The translations under genes and the position numbers were made by a program. The notes under the pieces are model-generated. The model was not told where the DNA came from, searched no databases, and worked only from the letters and a program-made list of their open reading frames with translations. From JARRKC01 sp963723965 (GTDB lineage Bacteria; Acidobacteriota; UBA6911; RPQK01; JAPXNP01), in assembly GCA_963723965.1 (NCBI GenBank), contig CAVRSV010000012.1:62001-126000 (forward strand): 64,000 bases of DNA. The letters are read 5' to 3'. Of the stretch, positions 24,644 to 34,216 are shown in pieces. Each line of letters begins with the position of its first letter. Position 1 is the first letter of the stretch.

Positions 24644-26496
24644 CGTCCTTTCACGAAGAAGAGAGTCTGGGAAAGATCTACGATCACCGCCTGGCCCGGC
24701 GCCTGCTCCGCTACCTGCGTCCCTACCGTTGGATCGTACTCCTCTCCGTGATCCTGTTGACGACGGCGTCCTCGTTTCGGCTGGTCGGCCCTCTGCTGAC
24801 CGAAATCGCGATCGACGACCACATCGTTAAGGGCGAGTTGGGCGGACTTACCCGCATAGCCCTGTTCTATCTCGGGATCCTTCTGCTCCAATTCGGCATC
24901 TCCTACATCCAGACATACCTCACCAACTGGACGGGGCAGAAGATCATGCTCGACTTGCGCATGGAGATCTTCCGCCACATCCAGCGTCTCGATCTCTCCT
25001 TCTTTGACCGAACTCCGGCCGGCCGGATCATCACACGGATGACCACCGACGTCGATGTCCTCAACGAACTGTTCACCTCCGGCGTCGTCAACATCTTCGG
25101 AGATCTGGTTTCTCTCTTTGGGATCGTCATCCTCATGCTCTGGTTGGATTGGCGACTCGCGCTGGTCTGCCTGGCAGTGATTCCCCTTCTGTTCGCCGCG
25201 ACCTTGATCTTCAAGCACAAGGTGCGGGGCACCTATCGACGGGTCCGGACGGCCATCGCCCGCATCAACGCCTTCCTTCAGGAAACCATCACGGGCATGT
25301 CGGTGGTCCAGATCTTCGTGCAGGAAGGGCGGAAAGCCCGTGAATTCGACGAGCGTAACCGGGAACACCTGGAGGCGAACCTGGCCTCCATCTTTTACTA
25401 TGCGGTCTACTACCCGGTCGTGGACGTGCTCGGGGCCGTCTCCATCGCCCTCATCATCTGGTACGGGGGCCTCCAGGCCATGGAGGGGACGCTAACCCTG
25501 GGCATACTGGTGGCCTTCATCCAATATGCCGAGCGCTTCTACAAACCGATCAGTGATTTGAGCGAAAAATTCAACATCCTGCAAAGCGCAATGGCCAGTT
25601 CCGAGAGGATCTTTGACCTGTTGGCCACGACGCCGCAGATCCAGTCGCCACGTTCCCCCGCTACCCTACCCAGGGTGGGAGGAGAAATCGAATTCCGAAA
25701 CGTGAACTTTTCCTACAAGCCGGGAGTGCCAATCCTGAAGAATATCAATCTCCGCGTAAGACCCGGTGAAAAGATCGCTGTCGTAGGAGCGACCGGCGCA
25801 GGAAAATCGACACTCATCAATCTACTGTGCCGATTCTATGACGTCGACCAGGGGCAGATCCTGCTCGACGGAATCGACATCCGTGACATGCAACTCGAAC
25901 AGCTCCGCCGGTCGGTTGCCGTGGTCCTGCAGGATGTTTTCCTGTTCAGCGCGTCGGTCGAGGAGAATGTCGGACTGTGGGCCCACTCGATCTCGCGGGA
26001 CCGAGTCCGGGCGGCCGCCCGGCAGGTCCACGCCGAGCGTTTCGTCCAACACCTGCCCGACGGTTATGCGACCCGAGTCAGCGAGAGAGGCAGCTCCCTC
26101 TCAGTCGGTCAGCGGCAGCTGCTCTCCTTTGCGCGCGCCCTGGCCCATGACCCGACGATTCTGATTCTGGACGAGGCCACTTCGTCGGTGGACACGGAAA
26201 CGGAGGTCTTCATCCAGGATGCCCTCAATCGCCTCCTGGAACATCATACTTCGCTGATCATCGCCCATCGGCTCTCGACGATTCAGCGCTGTGATCGCAT
26301 CGTCGTCCTGCACAAAGGGGAAATCCAGGAGGAGGGTACCCACGCCGCGTTGCTGCGCAAACGGGGTATCTACCATAAGCTCTACCAGCTCCAGTATAAG
26401 GATCAGCTGACCGGACTGGCCGCCATCGGCCGCGGAAGATCGGCTCGGTCCGGTGGCAGGACCGTTCACGAAGGCGCACCGCCGGCGATCGAGTAG
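24640..26496 (+). CDS. ABC exporter half-transporter, catalytic subunit
   Basis: This 618-residue half carries six membrane helices and an NBD with Walker A GATGAGKST near 386 and a canonical Walker B ILILDEATSSVD with the catalytic Glu. The switch His is present (IIAHRLSTI). Its signature is SLSVGQRQ, not LSGGQ, so the ATP site built from this signature and the partner's Walker B is the degenerate one, and the other site is fully competent. This asymmetry fits a heterodimer with the preceding gene. The last 25 residues are basic and probably disordered. Start ATG overlaps the upstream stop (ATGA). Confidence 0.93.
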   Translation: MTSFHEEESLGKIYDHRLARRLLRYLRPYRWIVLLSVILLTTASSFRLVGPLLTEIAIDDHIVKGELGGLTRIALFYLGILLLQFGISYIQTYLTNWTGQKIMLDLRMEIFRHIQRLDLSFFDRTPAGRIITRMTTDVDVLNELFTSGVVNIFGDLVSLFGIVILMLWLDWRLALVCLAVIPLLFAATLIFKHKVRGTYRRVRTAIARINAFLQETITGMSVVQIFVQEGRKAREFDERNREHLEANLASIFYYAVYYPVVDVLGAVSIALIIWYGGLQAMEGTLTLGILVAFIQYAERFYKPISDLSEKFNILQSAMASSERIFDLLATTPQIQSPRSPATLPRVGGEIEFRNVNFSYKPGVPILKNINLRVRPGEKIAVVGATGAGKSTLINLLCRFYDVDQGQILLDGIDIRDMQLEQLRRSVAVVLQDVFLFSASVEENVGLWAHSISRDRVRAAARQVHAERFVQHLPDGYATRVSERGSSLSVGQRQLLSFARALAHDPTILILDEATSSVDTETEVFIQDALNRLLEHHTSLIIAHRLSTIQRCDRIVVLHKGEIQEEGTHAALLRKRGIYHKLYQLQYKDQLTGLAAIGRGRSARSGGRTVHEGAPPAIE

Positions 26497-26578
26497 GTCG
26501 CGCAACAGGCTTCGACTGAGCCCAGCGCACCAAGACCGTCCGCAGGGAGCTGCCATTTAGTTGTGTTCGTCGTTACCT

Positions 26579-26605
26579 TTGCACTGTCAGGGTCTGCGCT
26601 AAATA
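26579..26605 (+). promoter_or_regulatory. Possible sigma-70-type promoter for the PilB-like gene
   Basis: TTGCAC at 26579 and TAAATA at 26600 are separated by 15 bases, in an AT-rich patch 41 bases before the start. The spacing is shorter than ideal, so this is tentative. Confidence 0.3.
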
Positions 26606-26645
26606 ATGAACGACCAATGACCGATAACTATATGGGAGATCGCGC

Positions 26646-29078
26646 TTGAGCGGAGAGAGACCGGAACGGGCCATCGAGATCAAAGTGGGAGTCTACGTCG
26701 AGTCCGGCGTGATCGAGGAGTTCCCTCGCTTGCTCGCCGAGCGGTTCGGCGTCATTCCGTTGCGGCGACTCGGTCGAGGCCTGCTGGTGGGCTCCGAGGG
26801 TGAGCTCGATCGGGAGCAGATCCAGCAACTCACGAAAGAGGCCGGTCGGCCCGTGGCCTCCATTCCCTGTGATTTTGGTGATGTCTCCAGCGCGATTCAG
26901 GCACTCTACTCTCCCGGGAAGGAACCCCAGCGCCTGGGAGATCTGCTGACCTCCGAGAACCTCGTCACGGAATCGGAACTGAGCGACGCCCTGGGACGTC
27001 AGGCCGTCGATCCGAAGCCGCTGGGTCGAATCCTCGTCGAACTCGGTCTCGTGTCCCAGGAGGAGCTCAATCGAGTCCTCTCCGATCAAGAGCGGACCAA
27101 CAACCCCGCACTGCTTTCGTCTTTGTTCCTGGACCCGAAGCTGACCCAGACATTACCCGAATCCCTCGCGAAGCGCCATCAGGTCCTTCCGCTGGTGGTC
27201 GCCGACGATGAACTTGTCGTTGCGGCCGCGCGGCATCTCCAAGCCGAGGCGACCGCCGAACTGGCGTCGGCGGGAGGTCACAAGATTCGCCGAATTCCGG
27301 CCGTCCCGGAGGAGGTCGAACCAGCCATCACCCAGTTTTACGGGCGCCTCCGCAAGCGCCGGCTCAAGGAACTGCGTCTGGGCGAAGTCCTGATCGAGGA
27401 AGGGCTCATCAGCCAGGAGCAACTGGACCGCTGCCTGGCCGAACAGAAGCGAAGCGAGAAGAAACTGGGCGAGATCCTGATGGAGAAGGGCTTCGTCAGC
27501 GAGGACGCCGTACTGAGCGCCGTGGCGGGCAAACTCGGGTGCGAATATCGTCGCTTCGCCACTTCGGAGATCGACCTCGAGCTGAGCCGTTTCCTGCCCC
27601 AGCGCTTCGCCGAGCAGAATCACGTCCTGATGCTCGAAAAGAATCCCAAGGGTTCCGGAGTGCTGGTGGCCATGGCCGATCCGGCCGATCTGTACCTGCG
27701 CGACCTGCTCTCGGGGATCCTCGGTCCGCACAATCTGACCCTGCAGCCCATCCTGGCCTCTCCTGGAAACATCGAGGCCGGCATCGCCTATAGCTATCAA
27801 TCCCGGGGTCTGATCGAAGCGAACGAGGAGATCGAGACCATCACGATGAAATCGGGGGGTGAGGATCTCGTCTCGTCCGTCCACACTCCCGAGATCAAGC
27901 GGATGCTCAACCAGTTGCTGTACAGCGCCGTGACCGAAGGAGCGAGCGATATCCACCTGGAAAACCTGGAGACGTCCGTAGGCGTGCGGTTTCGCATCGA
28001 CGGCGTCCTCGAGGACCGGATCACTCCGATCGCCAAAGAAAACATCGCCAACGTGATCTCGATCCTGAAGGTGGATTCGGGCCTCGACATTGCTGAACGC
28101 CGGCGTTCCCAGGACGGCGTCTTCAAAAAGCGCATCGGCAAGGATCGATTCATCGACTTCCGTATCAACGTCCATGCCACCCCTTTCGGAGAAGATGCGG
28201 TCATTCGAATCCTCGACCGGGACAAGAACCTGCTTCCCCTCGAAAAGCTGGGCTTCGACGAGACCACATTGCACACCTATCTCAGGCTGGTCGAGAATCC
28301 CCAGGGCCTGATCCTCTTCACGGGACCGACCGGGTCGGGCAAGACAACCACTCTCTACTCGACGCTGACCTACCTGAACAAGGGCAACCGCAAGATCGTC
28401 ACTGCAGAGGATCCCATCGAGTACGTCCTGACCGGCATTTCCCAGTACCAGGTCAACGAGGTGATCGGCAACACCTTCGACGACTACGCCCGCCGCTTCC
28501 TGCGCAAGGACCCCGACATTATCCTGATCGGCGAGATTCGCGACAACAAGACAGCCAAGGCCTGCGTCAACGCCGCCATGACGGGACATCTGGTCTTCAG
28601 CACCCTGCACACGAACGATTCCGTCGGCGTCGTGCGCCGGCTTCAGAACCTGGACGTGGCGCCGGAGTTGATCGCCGACTCCCTTCTGCTCGTGGTCTCG
28701 CAGCGGCTCGCGCGCCGGAACTGCCCACAGTGCCGGGATCCCTACTCGCCGCCGGAGCGACTGGTCCAGGACTTTTACCCCCGGGGCGTGCCTTCGGACC
28801 TCAGATTCGTCCGCGGTCTGGGCTGCGAGGCCTGCCGACACAAGGGCTACCGCGGCCGCGCGGGATTGTACGAATTCTGGGAAGTCCGGCCCGAGTCAAG
28901 GCGCCTCATCGCCCGTGGGGCCACCGAGGACGAAATCCGTCAGGTCGCTCTCAAGGAGGGAATGCGGGTCCTCCTGGCGGACGCCTTGGCGAAGGTTTCG
29001 GCCCAAGCCACGACGCTTGAAGAGCTCAGTCGGGTCGTTTCCATCGACCAGCTCCAGCGTTACGCTTCGGTCATCTGA
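26646..29078 (+). CDS. Enlarged PilB/GspE-family secretion ATPase
   Basis: This 810-residue hexameric ATPase belongs to the type IV pilus / type II secretion motor family, where about 560 residues is usual. The extra length is N-terminal. Four copies of an LG-x2-L-x4-L/F-V/I-S-x-E motif (about residues 97, 125, 245 and 274) indicate a duplicated MshEN-type module, which in relatives binds cyclic-di-GMP. The motor domain is complete: Walker A TGPTGSGKTTTLYS near 560, Walker B GEIRDNKTA, the His box STLHTNDS, and a zinc tetracysteine CPQC near 693 with CEAC later. The start is TTG with GGGAGA six bases before it. No pilus or secretion genes lie nearby, so its machine is encoded elsewhere. Confidence 0.9.
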   Translation: MSGERPERAIEIKVGVYVESGVIEEFPRLLAERFGVIPLRRLGRGLLVGSEGELDREQIQQLTKEAGRPVASIPCDFGDVSSAIQALYSPGKEPQRLGDLLTSENLVTESELSDALGRQAVDPKPLGRILVELGLVSQEELNRVLSDQERTNNPALLSSLFLDPKLTQTLPESLAKRHQVLPLVVADDELVVAAARHLQAEATAELASAGGHKIRRIPAVPEEVEPAITQFYGRLRKRRLKELRLGEVLIEEGLISQEQLDRCLAEQKRSEKKLGEILMEKGFVSEDAVLSAVAGKLGCEYRRFATSEIDLELSRFLPQRFAEQNHVLMLEKNPKGSGVLVAMADPADLYLRDLLSGILGPHNLTLQPILASPGNIEAGIAYSYQSRGLIEANEEIETITMKSGGEDLVSSVHTPEIKRMLNQLLYSAVTEGASDIHLENLETSVGVRFRIDGVLEDRITPIAKENIANVISILKVDSGLDIAERRRSQDGVFKKRIGKDRFIDFRINVHATPFGEDAVIRILDRDKNLLPLEKLGFDETTLHTYLRLVENPQGLILFTGPTGSGKTTTLYSTLTYLNKGNRKIVTAEDPIEYVLTGISQYQVNEVIGNTFDDYARRFLRKDPDIILIGEIRDNKTAKACVNAAMTGHLVFSTLHTNDSVGVVRRLQNLDVAPELIADSLLLVVSQRLARRNCPQCRDPYSPPERLVQDFYPRGVPSDLRFVRGLGCEACRHKGYRGRAGLYEFWEVRPESRRLIARGATEDEIRQVALKEGMRVLLADALAKVSAQATTLEELSRVVSIDQLQRYASVI

Positions 29079-29178
29079 TTCTGGCTCCCAGGATCCCGAG
29101 ATCCGTGGTTTCGGGGTACGGTGGTTCCGAAGTCCGGGGATGTCCGGCGTATCCCCGCCGCAGCCAGGATCCCGGAAC

Positions 29179-29562
29179 TCATTCGAGGTCGATCAGTTCC
29201 TCGGCGGACCGCTTTTCCCTGGGCGATGGGACGGCCAGCAACTCCGCCACCGCCGGCTCCGCCTCGGCCAGCCGGCCGACTGTCTGCCCTGCATAAGCCG
29301 CGTCGAACACGACGGCCGCCTCTCCCCCAGGGCCGGACAGACTCAGCAGCTCGGTCAGCGTGAAACGCCCCGCCACGGCCGCCGAGCGGCTCAGCACAAT
29401 ACCAAAGCAGGCGTCGTCACCATCCATCTCGAGGATGAACCACTGCCAATGGCTCGACGGATCGTACAGTCGGGCGTAGATCGACATCTCCCGAAGCGGC
29501 GCCTCCAGGTCGGAGCCAATCCCCGGAATCTTTCGTCGGACGTCATCGGGCAGTATCGACAC
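29179..29562 (-). CDS. DUF2958 domain protein
   Basis: This 127-residue cytoplasmic protein resembles DUF2958: an N-terminal LPDDVRRKIPGIGSDLEAPL, then ARLYDPSSHWQWFILEMDGD, then FGIVLSRSAAVAGRFTLTEL. The W-x-W-F/Y-x2-E pattern followed by a Gly-Phe/Tyr-Phe strand is the part of the family I recognise. The last 45 residues are Ala/Glu-rich and not conserved. Function is unknown; DUF2958 is frequent on plasmids and near mobile genes, but nothing mobile adjoins it here. GTG start, 20 bases after the HAD-gene stop, so it is probably the last gene of the gnd-pfp-HAD unit. Confidence 0.65.
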   Translation of the reverse strand: MSILPDDVRRKIPGIGSDLEAPLREMSIYARLYDPSSHWQWFILEMDGDDACFGIVLSRSAAVAGRFTLTELLSLSGPGGEAAVVFDAAYAGQTVGRLAEAEPAVAELLAVPSPREKRSAEELIDLE

Positions 29563-29582
29563 GACAGACCATCCTCGCGGGC

Positions 29583-30479
29583 TCAGGAGTTCACCGATTC
29601 CGACCAGGGAGGCTTCGATGGCAGGAGTCGCTGAAAGCCGTCAAGCAGCTCGCCTCCGTAAGCATCGTCGAAGCGATCTTCGAAAAACCGGTTGATCCCC
29701 TGGTTCAGGAAGCGATCCCAGGAATCCTCCTCATGGCCCGGGTTGATGGGAAAGAAGCGGGCTCCGTTGGCGCGAGCCGCGCGCAGGTCGCCGGGTGCAT
29801 CACCGATCATCAGCACCCGGTTCGCCGGGTAGCGGTCGCCGATGGCGAGTTGCAGGTGTTCTTTCTTGCTGCCCATCTCCTGTCCGGCGATCACCCGGAC
29901 GAATCGATCGACGCCATGCTCCTGCCACTCCCGTCTCAGCGCCTCGATGGGAGTCGCCGAGCAGACGATGATGTCCGCCTTACCCGCCAACTTCTCCAAG
30001 CTGGGCGGAACCGAAGGAAAGGGAGGCACGCCATGCACCATCTCGGCGATAGTCCGATTGACGGCCTCGCTCCAGTCGAGCGCCCGCCGCAGCACCCGGT
30101 CCCCGGTGGCGTCCACTTCCAGGGCCAGGGCCGGGTTCCCAAGCTTCGTCTCCCGGCGGATCCAGTCACGCAGGGAGTCGACCTGCGGAATCACGGGCTT
30201 TCGCTTCTGGACATCGGGCCATTCCGCCAGCAGGTCGAACACCATGGTGAGAGCCGGAAACCGGTTGATGCCACGCCATTCGGAATAGAGGTTGACGAAC
30301 TCCGCGGCAGCTCTGGCGAACTTCGAAACGGGCTGGAGATCCCAGTAACGGATGATGTTGGGAATGAAGCACTCCTTGTGCTTGATTTCCATTGTGTCGA
30401 AGGCGCACCCGTCCGAGTCGATCGCGACGAGGTAGTCGTGTCTGGGCTCCAGTTCCCGGAGCTCGGCTTGAAAGTCCAT
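29583..30479 (-). CDS. HAD-superfamily hydrolase
   Basis: This 298-residue enzyme has the four HAD motifs: I, VAIDSDGCAFDTME near residue 20, with nucleophile Asp and acid Asp; II, VCSATP near 176; III, the Lys of MGSKKEHL near 207; and IV, MIGDAPGDLRAARANGARFF near 228. A large cap lies between motifs I and II. ATG 30479 follows GGGAGG by seven bases and is better than a TTG two codons earlier. It lies 21 bases downstream of the PFK gene in the same direction, so it may dephosphorylate a sugar phosphate; the substrate is not known. Confidence 0.85.
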   Translation of the reverse strand: MDFQAELRELEPRHDYLVAIDSDGCAFDTMEIKHKECFIPNIIRYWDLQPVSKFARAAAEFVNLYSEWRGINRFPALTMVFDLLAEWPDVQKRKPVIPQVDSLRDWIRRETKLGNPALALEVDATGDRVLRRALDWSEAVNRTIAEMVHGVPPFPSVPPSLEKLAGKADIIVCSATPIEALRREWQEHGVDRFVRVIAGQEMGSKKEHLQLAIGDRYPANRVLMIGDAPGDLRAARANGARFFPINPGHEEDSWDRFLNQGINRFFEDRFDDAYGGELLDGFQRLLPSKPPWSESVNS

Positions 30480-30500
30480 TCTCAATCCTCCCTCTGGTGC

Positions 30501-31790
30501 TTAGCGGTGTGTCGCGGGCACATATTCGGGCAGCTTGATTTCGGCGAAAATCGGTTCGAAACGTGCGAATCGCTGAAGGCCGCCCACCAACGGTACGCTG
30601 ACCCATTCGTCCCCCAGCAAAGGGCGGGCGTAGCAAACGAAGTCGTCGGTCACATCGATCCGGCTCTCCGAGATCCAGTTCGCCGGGAAGCGGCGCTCAG
30701 AATTGGCGACCGTCCTCAGGGGCACTTTGTCGAACTCTGCCCAATAGAAGGGTCCGGGGCGGCGCACGATGGTGGACATGTATCCAGAGCCCTCCTCAAC
30801 AGCGATCCGCACGGCGTTCAGCCCGACCTGATAGGCCTCTTCGAGGTCCACCGTGGAGGCGTAGATCATGGTGTCGCGCTGGTCCGTTCCCGCGACCTGT
30901 CCGCGGGCCTTTCCTCGGGCTCGCAGTCCGGCCCGGTTGAGATGATTGACGATCATCTGTGCGGCCGTCGACTCGCTGGCTCCGAATTCGGTGTGCCCGA
31001 AGGCGTCTTTTGCCTCACCCAGACGGCCGGCGTCGAACCCTTCACTGACGACCACGATCGCCCGACCCTCAGTGCGCAGCCGGTCGGCCACACGGTCGGA
31101 CAGCTCGGCCAGGCTCAGGCCGGACTCCGGCAGGACAATCAAAAGCGGCATTTCCCGGTTCGGGTCCCCCAGGCGCGCCGAGGCCGGGATGAATCCGATC
31201 TTCCTTCCCATGGCCTGGACGACGAGCACCGGATCGGCCGGACTCGAGCCTCGGTTCTCCTCGTTCAGATTCTGCAGATTCAGGGCCCAGTACCGCGCCG
31301 TGCTCCCGAATCCGGGAGTGTGATCCACAAGCTTGAATTCGGCGTCTCCGACATCGTTGTCGATCGTCTTCGCGACGCCCGTGGCCACCAGATCCAATCC
31401 GCGCTCACGAGCCAGCCCCGCAATCTTTTCGGCGGTATCCATGGAATCGTTCCCGCCTATATAGAAGAAGTAGCCCACGTCATGGGCTCGAAAGACCTCG
31501 ATGACCCGCTCGAAGTCTTCCTGCTGGCCGGCTTTCAGCTTGTAGCGGCAGGTGCCGATGGCCCCGGCGGCCGGGGTCGTACGCAGTAACCGCACCTCTT
31601 CTTCCCGCTGGGCGGTCAGGTCGAGCAACTGCTCCTGCAGAACACCGAGAATCCCGTGATACCCGGCATAGACACGGCCGAAGTCTCCCGGGTATTGGCG
31701 GCACGCATCCAGGACCCCCCTGAGCGAGTTGTTGATGACCGGGGACGGCCCCCCAGACTGAGCCACCAGAACATTCTTCAGTCTTCCCAT
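30501..31790 (-). CDS. pfp: Pyrophosphate-type 6-phosphofructokinase
   Basis: This 429-residue enzyme interconverts fructose 6-phosphate and fructose 1,6-bisphosphate. Two residues separate PPi users from ATP users: the position after GG-N/D, which is Asp here (YIGGNDSMDTA near 110), and the position before TID, which is Lys (AKTIDNDVGD near 140). Both are of the PPi type. VVQAMGRKIGFIPASA holds the F6P-binding MGR. ATG 31790 follows GGAGG; an ATG four codons earlier is possible. PPi-PFK is reversible and saves ATP. It is 108 bases downstream of gnd, so both branches of hexose-phosphate catabolism are encoded together. Confidence 0.9.
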   Translation of the reverse strand: MGRLKNVLVAQSGGPSPVINNSLRGVLDACRQYPGDFGRVYAGYHGILGVLQEQLLDLTAQREEEVRLLRTTPAAGAIGTCRYKLKAGQQEDFERVIEVFRAHDVGYFFYIGGNDSMDTAEKIAGLARERGLDLVATGVAKTIDNDVGDAEFKLVDHTPGFGSTARYWALNLQNLNEENRGSSPADPVLVVQAMGRKIGFIPASARLGDPNREMPLLIVLPESGLSLAELSDRVADRLRTEGRAIVVVSEGFDAGRLGEAKDAFGHTEFGASESTAAQMIVNHLNRAGLRARGKARGQVAGTDQRDTMIYASTVDLEEAYQVGLNAVRIAVEEGSGYMSTIVRRPGPFYWAEFDKVPLRTVANSERRFPANWISESRIDVTDDFVCYARPLLGDEWVSVPLVGGLQRFARFEPIFAEIKLPEYVPATHR

Positions 31791-31898
31791 TCCCCCTCCC
31801 ATCCCGGACCGCGTCGCACCGACCCGGCCACTGAATTCCCCAGGGTGTTCCCCGCCGCCGTGCCGCCCCGCGGTGCGCCTGGTCGGCCTGGGCCGTCT

Positions 31899-33314
31899 TC
31901 ACTCCCACTGGTGGTGAAAGAACTGACCGCGGGGCCGATCGACGCGTTCAAAGGTGTGGGCCCCGAAGAAATCACGCTGCGCCTGCAGGAGATTGGCCGG
32001 CAGTCGGGGGCTCCGGTAGCTGTCATAGTAGGCCAGTGCACTCGAAAAGGCCGGGACCGGGATGCCCCATTGCACCGCCATCGCCACCACCCGTCGCCAG
32101 CTCTCCTGATTACTGTCCACCGCCTCTCGGAAATAATCGTCCAGGAGCAGGTTGGTCAAGTCTCCTTTGCGGTCATAGGCCGCTTTGATGCGGTTCAGGA
32201 AACGGGCCCGGATGATGCACCCCGCCCTCCAGATCGAGGCGATCTCCCCGAAGTTCAGATCGAATCCATGCTCTTCGGAGGCCGCGCGCATCAGGTCGAA
32301 GCCCTGGGCATAGGAGCAGATCTTGGAAGCGTACAGTGCGCTCCGGATGAGATCGATGACGTCTTTGGCCTCCACCTCGTCGTGCCGGCGGCTAGGACCG
32401 GTCAGGATCTTCGCGGCTTCGACGCGCTGCTCCTTGATGGCGCTGATGAATCGTGCGAAGACCGCCTCCGCAATCGTGGGCGCCGGCGTGCCGAGATCCA
32501 GGGCACTCTGGCTCGTCCACTTCCCCGTCCCCTTCTGACCGGCCGTGTCCAGAATCACCTCGATCATCGGCTTGCCGGTCTCGTCATCCTTTTTGTCGAG
32601 GATCTTCGCGGTGATCTCGATCAGGTAGCTGTCGAGGTCTCCCTCGTTCCAGCCGCGAAACACCTCGGCCATTTCGGCTCCGGACAGTCCAAGTCCCTGC
32701 TCCATGATGAAGTAGGCTTCGCAGATCAGCTGCATGTCGCCGTACTCGATCCCGTTGTGCACCATCTTGACGAAGTGCCCGGCACCTCCCTGACCCAGCC
32801 ATTCGCAGCAGGGCTTGCCGTCTTCAGCCCGGGCTGCGATGGCCTGCAGGACCGGCCCGACCTCCGGCCACGCATCCGGATCTCCTCCGGGCATGATCGA
32901 AGGCCCCCACAGTGCGCCTTCCTCTCCACCACTCACCCCCGTACCGATGTAGCGGATCCCCGCCTGTTTCATGGCATGCCAGCGTCGCTCCGTGTCCTTG
33001 AACCACGAGTTTCCACCGTCGATCAAGATGTCATTGCGGGACAAATGGGGATGAACCTGACCGATGACATCGTCCACGGGCTTGCCTGCCGGCACCATCA
33101 GGAGAATCTTGCGGGGAGGCTCGAGCTTCGAGACCAGAGCCTCCAGGGAGCCGACCAGCGTAATCTTCTTGCCGGCGAAGCGTTCGGCGAGCTTCTCCAT
33201 CTTTTCGGACGACAGGTCGAAGCCGACCACGCTATATCCGTTTCGTTCGATGTTCAGGGCAAGGTTCTGCCCCATGACACCCAAGCCAATAACGCCCATC
33301 TGTTGTACCTTCAT
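31899..33314 (-). CDS. gnd: 6-phosphogluconate dehydrogenase (decarboxylating)
   Basis: This 471-residue enzyme of the oxidative pentose phosphate pathway converts 6-phosphogluconate to ribulose 5-phosphate and NADPH. The Rossmann fold begins at once (MGVIGLGVMGQNLALNIERN). The substrate motif IGTGVSGGEEGALWGPSIMP lies near 125 and the catalytic Lys is in GAGHFVKMVHNGIEYGDMQL near 180. The C-terminal tail crosses into the partner subunit as in long (tetradomain) Gnd forms. ATG 33314 follows GGCGGAG; the frame is open upstream but without conserved sequence. Length is that of E. coli Gnd. Confidence 0.96.
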   Translation of the reverse strand: MKVQQMGVIGLGVMGQNLALNIERNGYSVVGFDLSSEKMEKLAERFAGKKITLVGSLEALVSKLEPPRKILLMVPAGKPVDDVIGQVHPHLSRNDILIDGGNSWFKDTERRWHAMKQAGIRYIGTGVSGGEEGALWGPSIMPGGDPDAWPEVGPVLQAIAARAEDGKPCCEWLGQGGAGHFVKMVHNGIEYGDMQLICEAYFIMEQGLGLSGAEMAEVFRGWNEGDLDSYLIEITAKILDKKDDETGKPMIEVILDTAGQKGTGKWTSQSALDLGTPAPTIAEAVFARFISAIKEQRVEAAKILTGPSRRHDEVEAKDVIDLIRSALYASKICSYAQGFDLMRAASEEHGFDLNFGEIASIWRAGCIIRARFLNRIKAAYDRKGDLTNLLLDDYFREAVDSNQESWRRVVAMAVQWGIPVPAFSSALAYYDSYRSPRLPANLLQAQRDFFGAHTFERVDRPRGQFFHHQWE

Positions 33315-33511
33315 TTCACTCTCCGCCTCTCTTTTCAACGAACCGGGGAGAAAGGAAACAGACCCTGTTTCCTCCGGCCCGCATTGCCGATCCCGGCAGT
33401 CATGCGCGCTTGGTCCGAACATATCAGATCGGCATCGATTCTGCCGCCGACGGCCCGCTGCCGGCTCGATCGGCGCCAGTACAGTCGCCGATCGAATGGG
33501 GCTCTCGGATC

Positions 33512-34159
33512 TCAGTTTCCAGTTCGATTTTCGCCCCGCGAACGCACCAGGAGCTGTGCCACCGCTGCGCGAATCTCTGCGAAGTCGCGAAAGGGGGTAA
33601 ACGCAATGTGATTCGCCCGGCAGTGCTCCGCCAGGAATCGCCCTTCTTTGGCAAAAAGGTGATCCACGAGCGGTATGGCCGCCACATCGGACGTCCCGTC
33701 CCCGATGTAGACCACTTCATCGCCTTCCGGAACCGCGGCCAACAGAGCGGGCTTGTCGTTTTCCGCCTCGCGGCGGTACCGCCAGCCCTCCGGCCCGAAC
33801 TCGACGGAATGGGCGAAGATCGGCACATCGAATCTCCCTACGAAAGCCTCGACGACGGGGCGCATTCCCGAACTCAGAATTGACAGCGGCACCCCCTGAT
33901 CCCGGCACCACTCGACGAAGCTTTCGAAGAAGGGGTCGATCCGGATCTCCGCCAGGAGGACGCCGAGCGCTTCTTCCCACTGCACCCGAACGGTCGCCAG
34001 CTCGTGTTCGATGGCCTCGAATACCGTGATCTCACCGGAGACGATGCGCAGCAGCACGTCTTCCCGAAAGTCGGCGCCGCCCCCGAAGCTTTCCGTCAGG
34101 AAGACGATGGAATCGCGATCGGTGATGGTCCCGTCGAAATCGCAGAATACCCGCAGCAT
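33512..34159 (-). CDS. MtnX-like HAD-IB phosphatase
   Basis: This 215-residue phosphatase starts right at motif I (VFCDFDGTITDRDS) and shows motif II in LSILSSGMRPVVEAF near 100, and motif IV in VVYIGDGTSDVAAIPLVDHL near 155. This layout is that of MtnX/PSP-type HAD-IB enzymes such as 2-hydroxy-3-keto-5-methylthiopentenyl-1-phosphate phosphatase. No other methionine-salvage genes are near, so the substrate is open. ATG 34159 fits the family start but has no ideal ribosome site; the frame is open for 27 more codons upstream. It diverges from yqeY across a 57-bp gap. Confidence 0.8.
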   Translation of the reverse strand: MLRVFCDFDGTITDRDSIVFLTESFGGGADFREDVLLRIVSGEITVFEAIEHELATVRVQWEEALGVLLAEIRIDPFFESFVEWCRDQGVPLSILSSGMRPVVEAFVGRFDVPIFAHSVEFGPEGWRYRREAENDKPALLAAVPEGDEVVYIGDGTSDVAAIPLVDHLFAKEGRFLAEHCRANHIAFTPFRDFAEIRAAVAQLLVRSRGENRTGN

Positions 34160-34216
34160 CCGCGAAAAGGTAACATATTCCTCCAGGGGGGCGAACTCAG
34201 CGGGCAAGGAGGGATC

